This document shows, one piece after another, positions 37,601 to 46,200 of a stretch of DNA of 64,000 nt. The first letter of the stretch is position 1, and the number at the start of each line of letters is the position of its first letter. Source of the stretch: Planktothrix sp. FACHB-1365. Its GTDB lineage: Bacteria; Cyanobacteriota; Cyanobacteriia; Cyanobacteriales; Microcoleaceae. The translations under genes were made by a program, and so were the position numbers. Location of the stretch: the NCBI RefSeq assembly GCF_014697575.1, contig NZ_JACJSC010000003.1, positions 1 to 64,000 of the forward strand. Direction: 5' to 3'. Under the pieces are notes generated by a model. The model was not told the origin of the DNA and did not search any database. It worked only from the letters and a program-made list of their open reading frames with translations.

Positions 37601-38062
37601 CAGGATGATAAAACTGAGATTAAACATCAGTTAGAGGAATTATTAGACAATGCTGTAACCGAACCTCAAAAACAGCAGTTGAAAAAACAGTTAGAGGATT
37701 TCTTAAAAGAACGTCTGCAAACGGTTTATCGCAAAATTGGTGCAAACGATCCGCTATATTTACGGGAACGAACTATTATTCAAGAATTCATCACTGAACA
37801 TAAATTAGGAACGAATAGTAACCCAACTCCTCCTAAACCAACTGCGACAACAGATCATAAATTGGGGTTTAGTGTAACTGATCAGCCTGAACCTCCTTCT
37901 AACCGTGCAGCAGAAGTTGAATATGAGCAATATTTAACTCAATTATCCGGTATTGGAATGCCAGAAGAAGCTTTGCAAATTTCAGCTAAAAATAAAGCCA
38001 ATCAGCTTAATTTGAGTCAGGAAGTGAGCGATCGCATTTTAAATCGATTTCTCAATTCTTAA
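34694..38062 (+). CDS. Large tubulin/FtsZ-superfamily protein (Tubulin_2 type)
   Basis: 1122 residues from ATG at 34694, with AAGGG 10 bp before; a frame-extending ATG at 34616 overlaps the vWA gene and is less likely. The GTPase part has an N-terminal nucleotide-binding loop TLVIGVGGTGLEV (G15-G20) and the superfamily signature SISGGTGSGM (GGTGSG at residues 172-177). It continues with AIVPSPDAFQGVG, in the place of tubulin's following strand. The remaining 750 residues are long coiled coils (about 370-780) and a helical C-terminal part with a Pro/Thr-rich linker near 1055. This is far larger than FtsZ (about 400 residues) and matches the divergent FtsZ-like family that co-occurs with vWA proteins. 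Confidence 0.85.
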   Translation: MVDDIKNFVPTLVIGVGGTGLEVITRIRRLIVESYGSLANFPLISFLHIDTEQNYKIKDPNMAGPALEAMEKFWSEVKLQDAQAIVQQKNNYSWYHEWLPPELQPQQLVSQQGAGQIRACGRFSFFYNRNNIQQKCQDARNRINIGHDVTIEGQTFPVKPKLNIFVVASISGGTGSGMLIDLGYSLKEWFQGENGLEITAIVPSPDAFQGVGAGLRLKENGYAALMELNYFYDVNTEYRVKYGPFATDQITNKLPPYDFMYIVETKNQLITVDIDEIREMMAQNIFLDLVSDYSSYKRTVRDNIRAQIAAVNDQPLINKNNQNQPIGRNYPRNFYSFGISTLEIPIYPIRKYLSSRLTSELYQWWLKEEVRLPSNMAVEVDKELKQLELLQGEIIKKIVMSVDGLGLLKKVEEFIVSLEDEIRRDHLLECTAQLPNIPPFAKEEGTILRFNRYLENKVNQFKRDNLRDDQINQGEYIKRMYINQETLFSEAKKKLQNKVCDYLLNNHYGSQYLIKFLEGVKKKFNSELASLETEASDKTWETEEDDKLAEYNKRCSIIQELSKRWSATKESDMKGHCDEALKALKDSLKAGIQRKSRQITAETLRDLVKSVEDLESRLNRWIQKVKASSTKYQKLAKQQENKVDSLEFLGLKLFKGADLQGKLSKLQELYSDFCMVWNGKDVLFKQLTDDIIKDINKAKFWTQSRYQNQKFQLFDIEKLDQSQYPQFEQQVAKITQKAIKDAPAHSGLDQYLDACKLFMILYPDPGVQQQQIESLFNKSKPLVRLDTSIYQGRFDPIEVHQAGIVGGEKTTEPDAQKLVELLKKFFTKTDAIAPLSNRERHKILAVHEVGGFSLRCLAGTKILRQEYQKWRGERIRAERAILQGQTQQNLPIPVHLQKDIVFWDLVPPDPTLEELVLVSRAFGLLQEEINQNTQKSVIRYRKKTALGEDVITLSSSWEDAIQVLELPDCQDDKTEIKHQLEELLDNAVTEPQKQQLKKQLEDFLKERLQTVYRKIGANDPLYLRERTIIQEFITEHKLGTNSNPTPPKPTATTDHKLGFSVTDQPEPPSNRAAEVEYEQYLTQLSGIGMPEEALQISAKNKANQLNLSQEVSDRILNRFLNS

Positions 38063-38133
38063 TAAATGGATCTTCAGGGCGGGTCTATCCCGTCCTTGAC
38101 TTATTGTTAATGAAAAAGTGAGGCGATAGTTTT

Positions 38134-38526
38134 ATGAAAAGCTCAGTTACAGATTTATTAGGAAATACTTTAACAATTGCCGTCAATCAAACTGCGATCG
38201 CAGCTATTACAGGATATCAAAAATATCTCTCCCCCCGTAAAGGTTTTTCTTGTGCTTATCGAGTCTTACATGATAGCGATTCTTGTTCGCAACATATCAA
38301 AAGATTGATTGCAAAATATGGTATAATTGATGCAATTCCTTTAGCTCGTAAACGATTAAAAGCTTGTAAAAACGCTTATATAATTCTCAAAAGTGAAACA
38401 GAAGAAGAACGACAGCGACGTCAAAATCGAACCAGTTGTCAGCCCGGTTGTGATTGCAAACCTAATCTAGAAGATTGCTGTACAGGGTGTGATGGGCCTG
38501 ATTGTGATGTAGGTGATTGTGGTTAA
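38134..38526 (+). CDS. YidD-like protein with a cysteine-rich C-terminal tail
   Basis: 130 residues. Residues 20-80 match the YidD (DUF37) pattern: AAITGYQKYLSPRKGFSCAY, then SCSQHIKRLIAKYGIIDAIPLARKRLKAC (compare the usual YQRYISP, C-x-F-PTCS-Y and RHG-GLKR-L-RC). YidD helps membrane protein insertion by YidC. Here the central PTCS-type sequence is changed and the last 31 residues contain eight cysteines (TSCQPGCDC, DCCTGC, DCDVGDCG), which could bind metal. It lies 71 bp after the tubulin-like gene on the same strand and is not beside rnpA/rpmH, where the housekeeping yidD normally lies. Confidence 0.75.
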   Translation: MKSSVTDLLGNTLTIAVNQTAIAAITGYQKYLSPRKGFSCAYRVLHDSDSCSQHIKRLIAKYGIIDAIPLARKRLKACKNAYIILKSETEEERQRRQNRTSCQPGCDCKPNLEDCCTGCDGPDCDVGDCG

Positions 38527-38942
38527 AATTCAAAATCACATCCAACTTGATGTGTTAGATTTTTGGCATCATCTTGATGATATTAGATATCAACCCTTCT
38601 ACTATAGCCTTGTTGATTTTTTTTTGTAGTTGCGATCGCCCCCATCAACTCCTCAAACCTAAGAGGTTCAAATCAGGGGTCAGCGTAACCAAAAGTCCGT
38701 CAACTTAACCCACGTTAGCCATGAACTCAAGTTCGGGCTGTAGAGACCTTGCATGCAAGGTCTCTACGTTATCTAAAGATGACTCAAGAGTTGCCTTTCT
38801 TAACCCGTAAAACGGGTTTGAGCTTTCAGCCCGAAATGCAAGTTCAGGGCTAAGTTAACACCAATGGGCGCGCCTCGCCCCTACGATGAATTGGATTTTA
38901 AGTTCAATTTTCTTGAAGAGAAACAAGGAAACAGCCCTGGGC
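38527..38942. other. Intergenic region with dispersed-repeat sequences
   Basis: About 415 bp without a gene. It contains a HIP1 site, a perfect 28-bp palindrome (38740-38767), and TGGGCGCGCCTCGCCCCTACG at about 38865-38885, a phrase that recurs between genes in many cyanobacteria. The sequence looks like accumulated repeats. Confidence 0.55.
38740..38767. repeat. Perfect 28-bp palindrome
   Basis: GTAGAGACCTTGCA is followed directly by its reverse complement. As RNA it would form a long hairpin. GTAGAGAC-type palindromes are recurrent intergenic repeats in filamentous cyanobacteria, so it is likely a small mobile palindrome and possibly a transcription stop. Confidence 0.8.
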
Positions 38943-39458
38943 TTATTTACAAATCTCAAATTGAGCAATTTCTTTGGGTAAAGCTGGAGCATGGGGAACT
39001 TTAACTCCTTTGGGGGCTAAAATCCCAATTCCATAAACACAGCCATCTTTAACACTACAGGTGGCCATATTGAGATTAAGTTCATAATCTTTGAATTCGG
39101 GGGGTTTAAAAGTCATGACCGATAAGGTATCTTTCTCCGACTGTAAAACTTCTCCGCCGAGGGTTTTAATACTCAAATTCACATCGCTACAATTTTCGTC
39201 ACAATAGCCGACAAATAAATATTCTATAGAAGGGTCAAGCCGCATGGTTAAAGGGGCGTTGGCTTTTGGTGGGCCTTTACGGACAACGGGCCAAAATGCC
39301 AATTCATAACCGTCTCTTCCCGCCTCCTTAACGACTTCTTTGAGTTTACAAACCACTGTTTTCTCGTCTGCGGTGAGTTCCTTAGCAACCGCAGCCCCCA
39401 GGAACACTGTACCTAACAGCAGCGCAAATCCAGGCCCGATTAAATGTTTGCTATTCAT
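38943..39458 (-). CDS. Secreted hypothetical protein
   Basis: 171 residues from ATG at 39458, chosen because it places a clean Sec signal (LIGPGFALLLGTVFLGAAVA, cleavage after AVA) at the start; the longer frame to 39542 would overlap pyrE. The mature part has six or so cysteines (VVCKLKE, YCDENCSD, ATCSVKDGCVY, FEICK), probably in disulfides, and a beta-rich pattern. I do not recognise the family. It lies 55 bp behind pyrE on the same strand. Confidence 0.65.
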   Translation of the reverse strand: MNSKHLIGPGFALLLGTVFLGAAVAKELTADEKTVVCKLKEVVKEAGRDGYELAFWPVVRKGPPKANAPLTMRLDPSIEYLFVGYCDENCSDVNLSIKTLGGEVLQSEKDTLSVMTFKPPEFKDYELNLNMATCSVKDGCVYGIGILAPKGVKVPHAPALPKEIAQFEICK

Positions 39459-39513
39459 CGATAATTTTTGGGAAGGGATGGTATGTCGCAAAATTAGAAA
39501 TATCAGGAGGATA

Positions 39514-40140
39514 TCATATTTTTGCTTCGTTGTTGATAGCATTATGGGCTTTTAAGTCATCAATTGTAAATAAGCGATGAAATTCTAAGCCTTCCGCCGC
39601 GTAGAGTTCCCCGCCTCCCTGTTGTCGGTCTACTAAGGCAATAATATGATTTACCGCATAACCCGCATCTTGGAGGCGTTTAACGGCTTTCATCGCCGAC
39701 TGTCCCGTTGTCACCACATCTTCTAAAACCACCACTGGAGTTCCGGGGGGTAAGGTTGGCCCTTCAATATAAGCTTGGGTTCCGTGTCCTTTGGCTTCCT
39801 TACGAATAATTAAAGCAAAAACGGGTTGGTTTTCATAGGCTGAAACCACACTTACCGCCGAAACAATCGGGTCAGCACCGAGGGTTAATCCGGCGACGGC
39901 TTGGGTATCTTCGGGTAACATTGCTAATAATAAACGGCCAATGGCTACAGCGCCTTGAGGGTGGAGAGTGACTTGTTTACAATTAATATAATAGGAACTC
40001 TGTTGACCCGAAGACAGGACAAAATCTCCTTCTTTGTAGGCTAACTGACACAATAAATCCAGTAACCATTGTCGCAAAGTGGCTAAATCTGTTGTGGCGA
40101 CAGACTCGTTTAAAGTGACTTGCTGTTGTTGTTGATCCAT
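39514..40140 (-). CDS. pyrE: Orotate phosphoribosyltransferase
   Basis: 208 residues. The PRPP-binding signature VVVLEDVVTTGQSAMKAV is intact, as are SGQQSSYYINCKQVTLHP, AGLTLGADPIVSAVS and IIRKEAKGHGTQAYIEG. It makes orotidine 5'-phosphate in pyrimidine synthesis. The glutamine-rich N-terminus is an extension of about 25 residues over the core. Confidence 0.93.
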   Translation of the reverse strand: MDQQQQQVTLNESVATTDLATLRQWLLDLLCQLAYKEGDFVLSSGQQSSYYINCKQVTLHPQGAVAIGRLLLAMLPEDTQAVAGLTLGADPIVSAVSVVSAYENQPVFALIIRKEAKGHGTQAYIEGPTLPPGTPVVVLEDVVTTGQSAMKAVKRLQDAGYAVNHIIALVDRQQGGGELYAAEGLEFHRLFTIDDLKAHNAINNEAKI

Positions 40141-40293
40141 TGATGATGAGAAGGGATTTAGTTCATGATTTTATTCTACAGGAAAAAGTGCGTCCTTTTA
40201 TAAAAATTTATGATTTTTGATAAAGATTAATAGTTGCAACTTCTTCAGAATTAGAATAGGATATATCCAGGTTTCTCTGGATTGGCTTAAGAT

Positions 40294-43200
40294 ATGAATC
40301 GCAAACAAACGGGCGGCCTCAACTTGCAACTATTCCAGCGAATTCCGGTTTTGTTCACGACCCGGATTATTTTTCCCACAACCCTCTTCATTTGCCTATT
40401 TCCTGCTTCGATAACTGCCCAAATTATTCCCGCCCAGGATGGAACCCGAACCCAAGTTACCCCTCAAGGAAATCAGTTTAATATTAATGGGGGCCGTTTA
40501 TCGGGAGACGGTGCGAATTTATTTCATAGTTTTGAAAAGTTGGGACTATCTCAAGGAGAAATTCTCAATTTTATTTCTAATCCCACGATTCAAAATATCT
40601 TAGGACGAGTCACGGGGGGAGAGGCTTCTTTTATTAATGGGTTAATTCAAGTAACTGGGGGAAATTCTAACCTATTTTTAATCAATCCCGCCGGAATTGT
40701 ATTTGGGGAAAATGCTAGTTTAAATATTCCTGCTTCTTTTACCGCAACAACAGCAACCTCCGTTGGATTTGGGAATCAGAATTGGTTTCAAGCATTAGGT
40801 GAAAATCAATGGCAAATCTTAGTCGGAACTCCTAGGGATTTTGTCTTTAATTCTGAAAATCCAGGGAGTTTAGTTAATTTAGGAAATCTCACCGTTTCCC
40901 CCGGAGAAAATATTACCTTATTAGCGGGAACGGTTCTCAATACCGGAACAATATCCGCACCAGGGGGAGAAATTACCATTGCGGCGGTGACGGGGGAAAA
41001 TTTAGTTAGAATTTCCCAAGATGGACATTTATTAAATTTAGAATTAACCTCAGATATTCCTCAAAATTCCCCCGGTTTTACTCCGCTATCCTTACCGGAA
41101 TTATTAACGGGAGGAAACTCAGGAAATGCTAATCAAGTAAAAGTCAATGAACAGGGACAGGTGATTTTAACGGCTTCGGGGGTTGCGGTTCCTACTGAAC
41201 CCGGAACTACTATTTTATCAGGAAGAATTGATGTGATTTCTCCCACCCAAACCGGGGGAAACCTTCAATTAGCGGGAGAAAAAATCGGACTAATTAATAG
41301 TACCTTAGACGCATCGGGGTTAACCGGGGGAGGAAGAATTTTAATTGGGGGGGACTATAAAGGATTAGGGGATTTTCCCACATCTGAAAAAACCTTTATT
41401 AGTTCCGATTCTTTTATCAATGCAAATGCTTTAGAAACCGGAAATGGCGGTGAAGTTATTGTTTGGTCTGAAGATTTAACTCAAGTTTATGGTTTAATTC
41501 AAGTTCGGGGGGGAACACAAAATGGCAATGGCGGATTTGTTGAAACCAGTAGTCGCGGTATTTTAGACATTAACACGACACCCGATATTGCAGCACCCTC
41601 CGGGTTTGGGGGAACGTGGTTACTTGACCCGAATAATATTGATATTGTCGATGATACCGGGGGAAATACAAACCTGAATGAAAATCCTTTATCAACAGGT
41701 GAATTATTATTTAATACCACTGATGATAATGCTCGGTTAAGTGTATTTCTCTTAAAGTCTGCCTTAACCGAAGGAAATGTAATTGTAGAAACGGGAGATG
41801 TGGGAAGCAATTCCCAAGATGGAAATATTACGTTTCAGACTTCCTTAGATTTTGATGGAATTGGAGATGACCGAAGCTTAACATTAAATGCAGCCGGAAA
41901 TATTATTTTAGACGGACAAACGATTAGTGATAGTAACCCCGGTGATGGGGAGCAATTAAGCCTTAATTTTAATGCAGATTTTGATAATAATAATAATGGT
42001 TCTGTTTTTATTCGGAATGCTATAATTGATACAAACGGGGGAGATTTTACCGCAACGGGTCGAGGAAATCCTACGTTTCGGTCTGGAGTTTTGATAGATA
42101 ATAGCCAACTGAATACCCTGGGAGGAAATATTAACCTTGAGGGAATTGCCGTTGATAACTTACCCTTTAATCATGGGATTTTATTAACCAATAGTAGCTT
42201 AAATTCTGCCAACGGGAATGTGACCTTAACGGGAACCAGTGGCGCACAAACTGATACCAATATGGGGGTATGGTTACAACAATCTACGATTAACTCAGAC
42301 GCAGGTAGTATTAATATTCTAGGGAATAGTCAAGGCAGTCAAACCAATAATATTGGAATTTTACTCGATAATAATTCTACCTTACAAAGTACAACAGGAA
42401 ATATTAGCTTAATCGGAAGTAGTGACAATGGCTTAAATAGTTTTGGAGTAAATTTAAACCAAAGCCAGATTTTAACCGTTGATGGTACTATTCAACTGAC
42501 AGGAACTTCCGCCGGAAGTGATGGGAGTGTAGGAATTTATGTCAGTGAGAGTAATATTGCTTCAACGGGAACCGGAATTATTGATTTGCGCGGCAATAAT
42601 AACGCCACGGGGGATAATAATGATGGAATTTCTATATTAAATAACGGACTTATTTTTTCGGCTGGAACTGGAAGAATTAATCTATCCGGGGTGAGTGGGG
42701 ATGGTGAGAATAGCGAGGGAATTTATATTGTTAATGGACAAATACAAACTCTGGATGGAGATGTTTCAATTCAGGGTTTAGGACGGGGTGCAAATACAAG
42801 TCCGGGGATTTTCATTGGGGATAGAGGCGAAATTATTTCTAGTGGAATTGGTAATATTAGTTTAGATGGATTAAGTAATGCCACAGGGAGTGGGAGTCAT
42901 GGGATTTCCTTATTTGGAGATGCAAACCTTACCGCAAAAACAACAGGAAATATTACCCTGGTTGGAAGCAGTAGTCCTACCACCAATAGTCAAGGTATTT
43001 TTATTCTCGATAACCCTATTCTTCAAGTTAGTAATGGAAATCTCAATTTAACAGGAGTGAGTACAGCACCGTTTAACGGACAGGGTATTTTATTAGGAAA
43101 TAGTTTGCTAACTTCATCAGGAACAGGAACCATTAATTTAAGTGGAACTGGGAATGGCACTGGGGGGGATAGTAATGGTATTCTTTTAATTAATGCGGCA

Positions 43201-46200
43201 CAAATTAATAGTTTAAGCAGTGGGGATATTAATGTACAAGGTCGTGGTGCTGCGGTTCCCGATAGTGAAGGGATAGGAATTTTTCAGGGTAGTCAAATTC
43301 AAACGAATACGGGGTCAATTTTAATCGATGGGGTGAATAATGGTGAGAATACAACCAGTGTTATTATTGGAGAAAATAGCCCAGTTACAACAACAGGTTC
43401 AGGAAGGATTACAATATCAGGAAATCAGGATTTATTCATCAGTTCCTTAACCAATTCAGGGGGTGAAATTAATCTCAGCAGTAGTGGAGGAAATATTAAT
43501 AGTAGTTCTGGAACTCTGGATAGTAGCTCGGCTGTTGGGAATGGGGGAACTATTACGGTTGATGCGGCGGGTAATATTATTATTGCGAGTATTAATTCCA
43601 GCACAACAGCTAATTCTGGTAATACTCAAGCAGGAAGTGTCACCCTAACTTCTGCGAATAATACGGTAACAATAACTGACAATATTAATGCTTCAGCAAC
43701 CACAGGTCAAGGCAATAATATTACGATTTCTGCACCTGTTCAACTGACCCAACCCACCACTACTTTGAATACCGTAGGGAGTACCAGTAGTGGGGATATT
43801 ATTTTTAATAATACTGTTAATGGAACTACACCGGGAAGCAATAGTTTAATTCTGCAAGCGGGAACGGGAACGGTCAGTTTTAATGATAGTGTGGGGAATA
43901 TCAACCCCCTGAATGGTTTAACGATAACGGGGGGTAATATTAATAGTATCGCACCGATTAATATTGCTACCTCTGGATTAACCATTAATGCCAGTGGAGC
44001 GGTTAATTTAGCTGATATTTTAGCGAATAATGGCGGAATTGTCAATATTTTAGCAACGGGAAATATTACAACTCAGGATATTATTACTGAGGGTGAAACC
44101 ATTACGTTAACCAGTAGTAACGGTGAGATTAATACCCAAAACGGGATTTTAGAGAGTGGGTCTAGTAATAATAATGGCGGGAACCAAATTATCAACGCAT
44201 CGGGAACGGTTACGTTAGGAGAAATTAATACCAGTACCACCTCTAGTTCGAGTAATAGTCAAGCCGGAACTCTGGATATTACATCGGGAAATAATACCAT
44301 TAGTTTAACCGGAGATATTAATACTTCTGCAACCCAAGGTCAGGGAAGTGATGTGAATTTTAATACCAATGTTATCCTTCCCCAGGATAATGTAACGATA
44401 ACAACAACGGGAAATAATAGCAGTGGTAATGTTACCTTTGATGGAACTGTAAATGGGGGTCGTGATAATAATTCTGGGAGTAATAGTTTAACCTTACAAA
44501 CGGGAGAGGGAGATGTTAATTTTAATCAAGCGGTCGGCGATAGCATTCCTCTACAAAATTTAACCCTAAATAGCAGAAATGTTGTTACTCAGTCTCCCGT
44601 TACCGTTGAGAATGGGGGAATTAATATTACCGCAACGGAAGATGTTACGTTTAACGATACGGTGACAACGAATAATAATAGTCCCGTTGATGTCGTCGCC
44701 GAGGGAGACATTACCACAAGGGATATTATTAGTAATGGAGAACGAATTGCGCTCACCAGTAATACGGGAAATATTAATACAACGGCGGGTATTCTTAATA
44801 GTAGTTCTACCACCGAAGATGGAGGAGAAATTAACCTGAATGCGGCTCAAAATTTAACCGTTGGTGAAATAACAACCCGAACTGAATCTAATTTAGGAAC
44901 TTCTCAAGCTGGAACCTTGACTCTCGCCGGAAATAGTATCACGTTAACCAATAATATTGATACGTCTGCGACTATTGGGTCGGGTAATAATATTACGTTT
45001 AATTCTCCGGTAATTTTAGATGGGGATACCGTTACTTTAACCACATCGGGAACCGCAGGAAGTGGAAATGTTACCTTTAATAATACCGTTGATAGTAATA
45101 CGCCAGGAAATTCTAATTTAACCATTCAAGCCGGGACGGGAACGGTTAGCGTTAATGAAACAATAGGTGGAACGAATACCCTGAATGGGTTAACTGTTAA
45201 TAGTGGAGATATGAATACTAATGCTGCTATTACTGTTGAAGCAGGAGGGGTTAATCTTAATAGTAGTGGAAGTGTTAATTTAACTGCACCTATCACCACA
45301 AGCCAAACCGGAACGATTAATATTAATGCTGAAAATAATATTACCACTGCTGACCTAACAACCCAAGGTCAAGAAATTAACCTCAATAGTAATACCGGAA
45401 ATATTGATAGCAGTTCAGGAACCCTCAATACCAGTTCAAATAATAGTAATGGCGGTGATATTAATATAACGACAACCGCAAGCGTTACCCTCGGTGAAAT
45501 TAACACCAGTACCCAAACCAACCAAGCGGGAACCCTAAATGTTAGTGGTGAAACTATTGCGTTAACCGGAAATATTAATACCTCTGGAAATAACGGAACT
45601 GGGAGTAATGTAACCTTTAATAACCCCGTTGAAGTTACTCAACCTGTTAATATCAATACTTCTGGAACATCGGGAAGTGGTAATATTACCTTTAACAATA
45701 CCGTTAATAGTATTCCTGCTGATAATAACGGTTTAACATTGCAAGCGGGAACCGGAAATATCCAATTTAATAATAGCGTAACCGTTGGCGGATTAGATAT
45801 TACGGCTGGAACCGTTAATAGTACCTCTCCCATTACCGTTAATACCGGAGATTTTATCATTAATTCCAGTGATACTGTCACCCTTCCCCAAGATATTACC
45901 ACCACAAATAGCAGTGAAATTCAAATTACCGCGACTAATAATATTGTAACGGGAAATATCATCACCAACGGTCAACCTATTACCCTGAATAGTTCTAATG
46001 GAAATATCACAACAAACCCCGGAACTCTCAATACCAGTTCCGAAAATAATGGCGGCGCTATTACCATTAATACCCCAGGAACTCTCAACTTAGGCGGCGT
46101 TAATACCAGCACCAATAACGGTCAAGCCGGAACCCTCAATATCAATACTCAAAATAATCCGATTATTTTAAATAGCGATATCAATACCTCTGCAAATAAT

